Shown here one piece after another: positions 57,013-64,000 of a stretch of 64,000 nucleotides of DNA. Made by a program: the position numbers and the translations under genes. The DNA comes from Citrobacter sp. Cu233. GTDB lineage: Bacteria > Pseudomonadota > Gammaproteobacteria > Enterobacterales > Enterobacteriaceae. The first letter of the stretch is position 1, and each line of letters opens with the position of its first letter. The stretch spans positions 682,001 through 746,000 of the forward strand of contig NZ_JAOWIF010000028.1 of the NCBI RefSeq assembly GCF_030332225.1, given 5' to 3'. The notes under the pieces were generated by a model, which made no database searches, was not told the origin of the DNA, and was given only the letters and a program-made list of their open reading frames with translations.

Positions 57013-57510
57013 TCTAAAACCCTTATTTCCATATTTAAGATATGTCTCGGCCCCGGTCTGATGACAGACAAAAACACGAGATCAGCATCCACCCCTGGCG
57101 CCTAATTACCATAGTGGATTCCATGTCGAACAGTTGATTAAAATTTAAGTTTTTAACTATCTTTTGTCATTTATTGATACGTAAAAACATTTAATCAGAA
57201 TTAATTTTAGCTTAAGCCATGCCTAAAACCATGCAAACCTACGTAATTACTATAACAAAAGCGAATAACAAGACCTTTCAAAATGCGATTTTGAGATAAT
57301 AAATAGCAATAATCGCATAGAAATAAAATAGAAAAAATGCTTTAAAACTAAGGGGTTGACAATACAGAGCGTGGACGGGTGTTTGCTGAACCTATAGGCA
57401 AGATATCCAGCGGGTGGGCATTAGCCAACTGATATCAATACAATGACGTCTCATTTCACAGGGAAGGCTGTATCATTCAGGTATATTAATCATAATTTAA
57501 CTTAAGTGAT
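57013..57510. other. AT-rich upstream region of the PilZ operon
   Basis: About 500 bases with no convincing gene. It is AT-rich and should hold the promoter of the PilZ-LuxR-EAL operon. I could not identify a clear promoter or operator. Confidence 0.5.
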
Positions 57511-57535
57511 AAAAAAGGCCAACATCATGCTGACC
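57511..57535 (-). terminator. Terminator after the DUF417 remnant
   Basis: On the minus strand GGTCAGCA pairs with TGTTGGCC (two G-T pairs) and is followed by six T residues. It probably ended the intact DUF417 gene. Confidence 0.65.
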
Positions 57536-57598
57536 CCGGTAAATACCGAATTAAATTAGAGTGGCAAACTATCTTACAGAGGGCACAGCGTTAAAAAT

Positions 57599-57840
57599 TC
57601 AATACCGTTGTTTAACGATTGCTCGGGCAGAATCAGCAATTTTCATTACTGCCCCAGCCAACATTAACGTGTCTTTTAGCACCACACGTCCCGCCCCCGA
57701 TAAATACGGAAAACCGTGGTGTAAATCACCCAATGGCATAATCCATGCTTCTGGTGTGGTAATTAAAAACGACAAGGTGACAAGCGGCGTTGCAAATGCC
57801 AGCACTCCCCCCATCAATCCTAACCCAGAATAGCTGTTCG
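57599..57840 (-). pseudogene. Truncated DUF417 (YkgB/RclC-like) membrane protein
   Basis: On the minus strand the last 80 or so codons of a DUF417 membrane protein are present, including LSFLITTPEAW, HGFPYLSGAGR and VLKDTLMLAGA, ending in a normal stop and terminator. The first half, expected to hold about 100 more residues, is missing. The open frame runs upstream to 57895, but those codons lie in the cus terminator and are unrelated. E. coli RclC (YkgB) of this family belongs to the reactive-chlorine response. This copy is surely non-functional. Confidence 0.8.
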
Positions 57841-57867
57841 ATAGTATTGTGCTGTATAACAATATGA

Positions 57868-57893
57868 TAAAAAAAGCCCCACACAGGTGGGGC
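57868..57893 (-). terminator. Terminator of the cus operon
   Basis: On the minus strand GCCCCAC-CTGT-GTGGGGC forms a 7-bp stem followed by a run of T residues (57868-57875 on the plus strand are A or T). It lies about 130 bases after the cusA stop. Confidence 0.85.
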
Positions 57894-58019
57894 AAAGATG
57901 CAGACTCTATATTTATTATTGAACGAGAGAAAAAAGGTCGTTTAATGACTCACTCATACCTGGATGGGTAAATATTTGGTCACGCAACACGGTATATTGA
58001 AGGTGAGCGCTATCAGGGG

Positions 58020-61000
58020 TTATTTCTGGGTGCGATGCCTGTGTAGCCACATCAGCTTATACGCTGCCGGAATGATGAACAGTGACAGCAAAGGTGCCGT
58101 GATCATGCCGCCAATCATCGGTGCAGCGATACGGCTCATGACTTCAGACCCGGCACCCGTTCCCCATAGAATCGGCAGCAGACCCGCAATGATGACCGCT
58201 ACAGTCATTGCTTTAGGACGCACACGCAGTACCGCTCCGTGGTACAACGCCTCATCCAGTTTATCCACGGTAAAGGTGTGCGGATTTTCCAGCGCAGGCT
58301 CTGCTTCAATTGCGTGGCGCAGGTACATCAGCATCACCACACCAAATTCAGCAGCCACGCCTGCCAGTGCGATGAATCCGGTTCCGGTCGCGACCGACAT
58401 ATGGAATCCCATCCAGTAAAGAAACCAAATTCCGCCTACCAGCGCAAAGGGCACACTGGTAATAATCAACAGTGCTTCGCCAAAACGACGGAATGCCAGA
58501 TACAGCAGCACGAAGATAATCATCAATGTCATCGGCACCATCAGTTTGAGCTTATGACTGGCGCGCTCGAGCAGCTCAAATTGTCCCGAGAATGCCACGC
58601 TGGTCCCCGGTTTTAGCTGGACGTTTTCAGCAATCGCTTTTTTCAGATCGTTCACCACCGACACCATGTCGCGATCGCGGGCATCAATGTAGATCCAACT
58701 GGTTGGCCGCGCGTTCTCAGTTTTCAACATCGACGGCCCAGAAACCACCTGTACATCCGCCACATCCGCTAGCGTGATTTGCTGTTTCATTGGCGTCAGT
58801 ATCGGCAGATTCCGTAGCGTTTCCGGGCTATCGCGATAGCTTTGTGGATAACGCAGATTGATCGGATAGCGGGCAATCCCTTCAACCGTTTCACTTACCA
58901 TGGCGCCGCCTACCGCTGAGGTGATAAACAGCTGCACATCACCGACGGTCATCCCATAACGGGCGGCCTTTTCACGATGAATATCTACGCTAAGATAACG
59001 CCCGCCGACCAGACGTTCAGCCAATGCGGACGCCACGCCAGGCACCGTTCTTGCGACTTCTTCGATTTGTTCTGCCGTAGCGTCAATATCCGACAACACG
59101 GTACCCGATACCTTAATGCCAATAGGACTTTTAATCCCCGTAGAGAGCATATCGATACGGTTACGAATTGGTGGTACCCACAGGTTCGCCAGCCCCGGTA
59201 AACGAACGGTTTTGTCCAGTTCCTCAATGATTTTGTCCATCGTCATCCCCGGACGCCACTGATCCTGCGGTTTCAACTGGATGGTGGTTTCCACCATTTC
59301 CAACGGTGCGGAGTCGGTGGCGGTTTCAGCTTTACCGGTTTTACCAAACACACGCGCCACTTCAGGAACCGTCATGATGAGCTTATCGGTTTTTTGCAGC
59401 ATATCTGCCGCCTGTGCTGCGGAAATTCCTGGCAAGGTTGAAGGCATATACAACAGATCGCCTTCGTTAATCTGCGGTAAGAATTCACCCCCAACCTTAT
59501 TCAGCGGAAAGATGACTGTCAGGATCGATAGCACCGCCACCAGCAGGGTCGTTTTCGGCCAGTGCAGCACTTTCAACAATAACGGATGGTAAATACGAAT
59601 CAGGAAACGGTTGAGCGGGTTGCTGCTTTCCGCCGGGATCTTGCCACGGATCCAAAATCCCATCAGGATCGGGATCACCGCAATGGCCAGAAACGCAGCA
59701 CCTGCCATAGCGTAGGTTTTGGTAAACGCCAGCGGACCAAACAACCGTCCTTCCTGCCCTTCAAGCGTGAAGATAGGGATAAACGACAGCGTGATAATCA
59801 GTAAGCTAATGAACAGCGCCGGGCCGACTTCCACCGAGGCGTTGGTGATGACTTTCCAGCGCGTGTCGTTATCCAGCTTTTCACCCGGATGCTGATGCCC
59901 CCACTCTTCCAGCCGCTTATGCGCGTTCTCAATCATAACGATTGCGGCATCAACCATCGCGCCGACCGCGATGGCTATCCCCCCAAGCGACATAATGTTG
60001 GCGTTCAGTCCCTGGAAATGCATCACAATAAACGCGATACACAGTCCCAGCGGCAGAGAAATAATCGCCACCAGCGCCGAGCGGATATGCCACAGGAAAA
60101 GCGCGCACACCAGCGCCACAACGATAAATTCTTCCAGCAGCTTGTAGCTCAGGTTATCAATCGCGCGATCGATCAGTTGACTGCGATCGTATGTTGTAAC
60201 TATTTCAACGCCTTCTGGCAGACTGCCCTTCAGCGTTTCAAGTTTAGCCTTAACCGCGGAAATCACCTCGCGCGCATTTTTACCGGAACGCAGGATCACT
60301 ACACCGCCTGCCACTTCGCCTTCGCCATTCAGCTCGGCGATCCCGCGGCGCATTTCCGGCCCAATTTGTACGCGGGCAACATCACGCAGATAGACCGGTA
60401 CGCCATCAGCGCCGGTTTTCAGCACGATACTATTGAAGTCATCAAGGGACTGCAGATACCCACTGGCGCGGACCATATATTCCGCTTCGGCCATTTCGAC
60501 AGATGAACCACCGGCTTCCTGGTTTGAGGCATCCAGCGCCGATTTCACCTCACCCAGGCTGATGCCATATTGCGTCAGCTTCATCGGATCGATGACAACC
60601 TGATACTCTTTGACCACACCGCCCACCGAAGCCACTTCCGCCACGTTGGGGATCGTTTTCAGTTCATATTTTAAAAACCAGTCCTGCAGTGAGCGCAGTT
60701 CGGCCAGATCGTGTTTTCCGCTGCGATCTACCAGCGCATATTCAAAGATCCAGCCGACACCGGTGGCATCCGGCCCCATTTCCGCGCTGACGCCTGCGGG
60801 TAATTTCCCCTGCACCTGGTTGAGATATTCCAGAACCCGGGAGCGCGCCCAATAAGGATCGGTACCATCTTCAAAAATGACATACACGTAAGAGTCGCCA
60901 AATTGCGAGAAACCACGCACCGTTTTCGCTCCCGGCACCGACAGCATGGTGGTGGTCAGCGGATAGGTCACCTGATTTTCAACAATTTGCGGTGCTTGCC

Positions 61001-61163
61001 CCGGATAACTGGTTTTGATGATCACCTGCACATCAGAGAGATCGGGCAGCGCATCAACCGGCGTATTCACGATGGTCCAGGTGCCCCAGATGCTGAGAAA
61101 CAGCGCCCCCATCATCACCAGGAAACGGTTTGCCACCGAGCGGCGAATAATCCATTCAATCAT
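58020..61163 (-). CDS. cusA: CusA, copper/silver RND efflux pump
   Basis: A 1047-residue heavy-metal RND transporter, identical in length to E. coli CusA. It takes Cu(I) or Ag(I) from the periplasm or cytoplasm and passes it out through CusB and CusC. The methionines of the known metal path are present in [19 protein letters not shown] and IDMLSTGIK. Twelve membrane segments and two large periplasmic loops are evident. It lies 11 bases after cusB. Confidence 0.97.
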   Translation of the reverse strand: MIEWIIRRSVANRFLVMMGALFLSIWGTWTIVNTPVDALPDLSDVQVIIKTSYPGQAPQIVENQVTYPLTTTMLSVPGAKTVRGFSQFGDSYVYVIFEDGTDPYWARSRVLEYLNQVQGKLPAGVSAEMGPDATGVGWIFEYALVDRSGKHDLAELRSLQDWFLKYELKTIPNVAEVASVGGVVKEYQVVIDPMKLTQYGISLGEVKSALDASNQEAGGSSVEMAEAEYMVRASGYLQSLDDFNSIVLKTGADGVPVYLRDVARVQIGPEMRRGIAELNGEGEVAGGVVILRSGKNAREVISAVKAKLETLKGSLPEGVEIVTTYDRSQLIDRAIDNLSYKLLEEFIVVALVCALFLWHIRSALVAIISLPLGLCIAFIVMHFQGLNANIMSLGGIAIAVGAMVDAAIVMIENAHKRLEEWGHQHPGEKLDNDTRWKVITNASVEVGPALFISLLIITLSFIPIFTLEGQEGRLFGPLAFTKTYAMAGAAFLAIAVIPILMGFWIRGKIPAESSNPLNRFLIRIYHPLLLKVLHWPKTTLLVAVLSILTVIFPLNKVGGEFLPQINEGDLLYMPSTLPGISAAQAADMLQKTDKLIMTVPEVARVFGKTGKAETATDSAPLEMVETTIQLKPQDQWRPGMTMDKIIEELDKTVRLPGLANLWVPPIRNRIDMLSTGIKSPIGIKVSGTVLSDIDATAEQIEEVARTVPGVASALAERLVGGRYLSVDIHREKAARYGMTVGDVQLFITSAVGGAMVSETVEGIARYPINLRYPQSYRDSPETLRNLPILTPMKQQITLADVADVQVVSGPSMLKTENARPTSWIYIDARDRDMVSVVNDLKKAIAENVQLKPGTSVAFSGQFELLERASHKLKLMVPMTLMIIFVLLYLAFRRFGEALLIITSVPFALVGGIWFLYWMGFHMSVATGTGFIALAGVAAEFGVVMLMYLRHAIEAEPALENPHTFTVDKLDEALYHGAVLRVRPKAMTVAVIIAGLLPILWGTGAGSEVMSRIAAPMIGGMITAPLLSLFIIPAAYKLMWLHRHRTQK

Positions 61164-61174
61164 TTATCATATCC

Positions 61175-62467
61175 TCAGTGTGAATGGGTCGCCTGAGCTG
61201 GCATCGCGGGGACAGCGTGTGTCCCGTTTGTCTGGGCGCGCATACGATCCAGCGCGCCAGAAATATTCGCTTCGGAATCGATCAGAAACAGACCGCTGGA
61301 CACCACGTTTTCACCTTCGCTCAGACCAGAGCGGATGGCCGTTAACCCCTGAGACTCATGGAATACGGCAACCTGCTTAGGTACAAATCGTCCTTCATTA
61401 TCGACGGTGATAACCCGCTGTTCGGTACCGGTATCAATCAGCGCTTTAGACGGGATCAGCAGCATCGGTTCGCTTTGCGTTTTTAGTTGCAGATAGGCAT
61501 TCATTCCCGGCTTAAGGGCCTCATCCGGGTTATCAACCTGTAGGCGAAGCTGGAGCGTGCGCGTCGTGGCATCCACACTCGGCAAAATACTCCATTTGCT
61601 AATGGTGAAGGGTTTACCCGGCCAGGCAGGTACGGTAATGGTGAATTGTGAGGCGTCTTTAATCAGCCAGGCGATAGATTCCGGGACTGCAGCGCTGACC
61701 CATACCGGATCCATCCCCTGAATTTTCGCGACCACATTATCTTTTGAGATGTTCATACCAGTTCGTAAATCAAACGCGGTAATCACCCCATCAATAGGGG
61801 CCTTCAGGGTAAAGCGGGTCTGAATTTTCCGCGTCGCTTTCAAGCGTTGAATGTCCGCCTCCGGCATTCCAGCCAGGCGTAATCTCTCCAGAATGCCTTC
61901 AACCTGCGTCGCGCTGCCGCCCGTTTCCCGCAGCAGTAAATATTCACTTTGTGCTTCTACCCAGTCAGGGATTGTCAGATCGATAAGCGGCGAGCCCTGC
62001 TTAATTTTGTCGCCCACGGTCAGCGGATAGACCTTCTCGATAAAACCTGCCGAACGCGCCTGAACAATGACAAATTGATATTCGTTATAACTGACGTTCG
62101 CCGGAAAAGTTTGTGCATATTGCAATGGCCCACGGCGCACGGGTTCGGTTTTTAGCCCCAGATTCTGGGTCTGTGTCGGGTCAATACGCACGCCCGGTGC
62201 GGATGTACTCGCCGTCTCTTCATCGGCATATTTCGGGATCAGATCCATATCCATAAACGGTGATTTACCCGGTTTATCAAACCGCGTGTTGGGATACATG
62301 GGGTCGTACCAGAATAAAACTTTACGCTCTTCTTTTTTTTGAGCAGCGCCGGTATCGGCCGATACTTTTGCGGAAGAATAATAGGTATACACACCGACAG
62401 AAATAATTCCGCCGACAATCATACTGCCAAGAATAAGCGCGGTATTTTTAATATTTAAAGACGCCAT
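61175..62467 (-). CDS. cusB: CusB, membrane-fusion protein of Cu/Ag efflux
   Basis: A periplasmic adaptor linking CusA and CusC, 430 residues (407 in E. coli). The N-terminal membrane anchor is followed by FWYDPMYPNTRF and SPFMDMDL, which hold the metal-binding methionines that accept Cu(I) from CusF. The start is set at the ATG at 62465-62467 after GGAAATC; a second ATG at 62479 lacks a ribosome site. The extra length is an Ala/Lys-rich linker near residues 30-45 and a longer C-terminal tail with histidines. Confidence 0.95.
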   Translation of the reverse strand: MASLNIKNTALILGSMIVGGIISVGVYTYYSSAKVSADTGAAQKKEERKVLFWYDPMYPNTRFDKPGKSPFMDMDLIPKYADEETASTSAPGVRIDPTQTQNLGLKTEPVRRGPLQYAQTFPANVSYNEYQFVIVQARSAGFIEKVYPLTVGDKIKQGSPLIDLTIPDWVEAQSEYLLLRETGGSATQVEGILERLRLAGMPEADIQRLKATRKIQTRFTLKAPIDGVITAFDLRTGMNISKDNVVAKIQGMDPVWVSAAVPESIAWLIKDASQFTITVPAWPGKPFTISKWSILPSVDATTRTLQLRLQVDNPDEALKPGMNAYLQLKTQSEPMLLIPSKALIDTGTEQRVITVDNEGRFVPKQVAVFHESQGLTAIRSGLSEGENVVSSGLFLIDSEANISGALDRMRAQTNGTHAVPAMPAQATHSH

Positions 62468-62544
62468 AGTGATTTCCATTGCGCGATAGTCTCGCCCGTG
62501 TTCAGGAAAACCCGGGCAAGAATAAAAGAGACCAGCGAGATCCG

Positions 62545-62892
62545 TTATTTACTGATATGAATATCGCGTAAGACAGAGAGATTTCCCTGCTGAACAAACG
62601 TAAATGCAACTTTATTACCAGGCTGAATATCGTCGGCCTTGGTATCAGGTACCAGCGTGAAACGCATCGTCATTGCCGGCCAGTTCACTGCGGGAATAGG
62701 CTCATGTTTAATCGTGACTTTTTTGCTATCCATATCAATAGCTTCAATCACACCTGTCGCACTAATCACTTGCTCCTGCTGGGCCACAGGCGCCATATTC
62801 ATCATCTCGCCATGCTGATGTTCATTGGCCTGAGCGTTAAACATGACTACAGATAACAAAGTAAACAAAGCGGCTTCAACGGTAGTTTTCAT
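62545..62892 (-). CDS. cusF: CusF, periplasmic copper/silver chaperone
   Basis: A 115-residue exported protein (110 in E. coli). The signal peptide ends near NAQA-NEHQ. The metal site is visible as HEPIPAVNWPAMTMRF, with His, Trp and two Met residues that bind Cu(I) or Ag(I) by a cation-pi contact. The ATG at 62890-62892 follows CAGGAG. It sits 77 bases before cusB and 32 bases after cusC. Confidence 0.96.
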   Translation of the reverse strand: MKTTVEAALFTLLSVVMFNAQANEHQHGEMMNMAPVAQQEQVISATGVIEAIDMDSKKVTIKHEPIPAVNWPAMTMRFTLVPDTKADDIQPGNKVAFTFVQQGNLSVLRDIHISK

Positions 62893-62924
62893 GCAATATA
62901 CTCCTGAGAATTTAAGATTAAAGA

Positions 62925-64000
62925 TCATTCAACCCAGCCACCGCCTAAGGCAGCAAACAGCTTAATTTCATTAACCTGTTGGGCATAGTTAAGGTCGAGC
63001 AACGATTGCTGTGTAGTGAATAAAGAACGCTCGGCGTCCAATACTTCGATATAACTAACAGCACCATTTTGATAGAGTGCACGAGCGCGTTGCAGCGTGA
63101 TTTGTAATGAGTCCAGATAACGCTGTTGACCGGTAATTTGATCGGCAAGGCTTTGACGCAACACCAGCGCATCCGCAACTTCTTTAAATGCGTTCTGAAT
63201 TTTCTGCTCGTAATTCACCACCGATTGCTGCTGGCGGATTTCTGCTAAATCGAGATTTGACTGATTACGTCCAGCGTTAAAGATCGGAATGTCTATTTTC
63301 GGGACAAAATTCCACATGCCGCTGGCCGCATTAAAGAGACTGGAAAGATCGCCACTGCTGCTGGATACAGAGCTGGTCAGCGTAATCGATGGGAAAAACG
63401 CCGCTCGCGCAGCGCCAATATTGGCGTTCGCCGCCAGCAATCCATGTTCGGCTTCCATAATATCCGGACGCTGCAATAATATTTGCGATGGGAGTGCGGG
63501 GGGCAGTGTCACGGGTTTTATATCACCGCGACTGCGCACACGGTCGTCCGGTAATTTCCCGTACGTCCCCAACAATAATTGCAGTGCGTTGTTCGCCTGC
63601 GCCAGTTCACCTTGACGTTTGGCAATATCGCTGCGTGTGCTTTCAATCACGCCGCGAGCCTGTTCCAGTGCCAGCACGTTCGTACTGCCGGTCATCAACT
63701 GTTTCTCGACAAACGCAAAAGAGCGCTGGTAGTTTTGCAACGTTTCTTCGGCAATTTGCAGTTGCGCGTAAGCCAGACGCTGATTGAAATAGCTTTGCGC
63801 CACGTTAGAAATTAATGAAATATGCACCATTCGACGCGCTTCTTCACTGGCGAAAAAATTCTGCCGATCGGCTTCACTCATATTTTTCAGTCGTCCAAAG
63901 AAATCCAGATCGAAACTGAGATTCAGTCCCGCTTCAAATTCCCGGTTGGTGCTGCTATCACCTTTTAATTTCCCACTATAGGTACCGCTGGAACCGGCGT
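62925..64000 (-). CDS. cusC: CusC, outer-membrane channel (3' part; runs off window)
   Basis: The C-terminal 358 or so residues of a TolC-like outer-membrane factor (about 457-460 in E. coli). The 5' end lies beyond the right edge. The visible part has the two long helical-hairpin repeats and beta segments of the family (SNLDLAEIRQQQSVV, ALFLG-type ends). An internal Met at 63881 is not the start: the frame continues upstream with LSFDLDFFGRLKN. It forms the exit duct of the Cus pump. Confidence 0.95.
   Translation of the reverse strand, partial: AGSSGTYSGKLKGDSSTNREFEAGLNLSFDLDFFGRLKNMSEADRQNFFASEEARRMVHISLISNVAQSYFNQRLAYAQLQIAEETLQNYQRSFAFVEKQLMTGSTNVLALEQARGVIESTRSDIAKRQGELAQANNALQLLLGTYGKLPDDRVRSRGDIKPVTLPPALPSQILLQRPDIMEAEHGLLAANANIGAARAAFFPSITLTSSVSSSSGDLSSLFNAASGMWNFVPKIDIPIFNAGRNQSNLDLAEIRQQQSVVNYEQKIQNAFKEVADALVLRQSLADQITGQQRYLDSLQITLQRARALYQNGAVSYIEVLDAERSLFTTQQSLLDLNYAQQVNEIKLFAALGGGWVE

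Noticed and set aside
57356-57361. A perfect TTGACA as a -35 element on the plus strand
   Set aside because: No acceptable -10 box at 16-18 bases; the next TATA-like bases are about 31 away, and no plus-strand gene follows.
57440-57455. TATCAA motif as a MrkH-type box upstream of the PilZ operon
   Set aside because: A six-base motif is expected often by chance in AT-rich DNA, and promoter positions are unknown; not enough to claim.
57561-57833. A 90-codon plus-strand frame
   Set aside because: It is antisense to the DUF417 remnant, whose minus-strand frame carries clear family motifs.
63881-63881. The Met at 63881 as the start of CusC
   Set aside because: The frame continues upstream with sequence typical of the outer-membrane-factor family; the true start lies outside the window.

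Overview
The window looks like enterobacterial chromosome, most likely Citrobacter. The backbone follows the Escherichia coli order cus - pheP - ybdG - nfsB - ybdF - ybdJ - ybdK - entD ... entA - entH - cstA - ybdD. It also carries a romA-ramA/ramR locus between ybdJ and ybdF, which E. coli lacks but Citrobacter, Klebsiella, Enterobacter and (as ramA/ramR) Salmonella have. The genus is an inference from gene content; no rRNA or other marker is present.

Layout. Positions 1-2600: ybdD and cstA (pyruvate uptake). Positions 2600-21434: the complete enterobactin system, arranged around three divergent promoters with Fur boxes: entCEBAH against fepB, entS against fepDGC, and fes-ybdZ-entF against fepA-entD. 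fepE, found between fepC and entF in E. coli, is absent. Positions 21438-32402: an accessory sugar or polyol locus. It holds a split transketolase, a SorC-family regulator, a glycerol-kinase-like FGGY kinase, a ribose-type ABC importer with a DUF2291 lipoprotein, and two short-chain dehydrogenases. A shared palindrome (GAATATATATTC type) sits in both control regions and is the likely operator. Positions 32444-40890: a GNAT acetyltransferase, ybdK, ybdJ, the ram multidrug-resistance switch with a perfect RamR operator over a strong promoter, ybdF, nfsB, ybdG and pheP.

Positions 40891-58019 form a second, larger accessory region between pheP and the cus operon. It contains a collapsed TonB-receptor pseudogene beside a Fur-box-controlled YncE-like lipoprotein, a coiled-coil protein with an HPD J-domain core, an ERIC element, and a LuxR-type regulator. 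Next comes a 3112-residue AIDA-type autotransporter. Facing it is an EAL - LuxR - PilZ cluster that reproduces the size, order and motifs of Klebsiella MrkJ-MrkI-MrkH, but with no type 3 fimbrial genes nearby. This is the most interesting part of the window: a likely cyclic-di-GMP-responsive switch paired with a giant adhesin. A truncated DUF417 gene follows. Positions 58020-64000: cusA, cusB, cusF and the 3' part of cusC (copper/silver efflux), reading leftward and running off the right edge.

Calls on core genes rest on recognised protein sequences of expected length and conserved order. Calls on regulatory sites rest on reading motifs by eye. Pathway proposals for the sugar locus and wiring proposals for the c-di-GMP module are inference.
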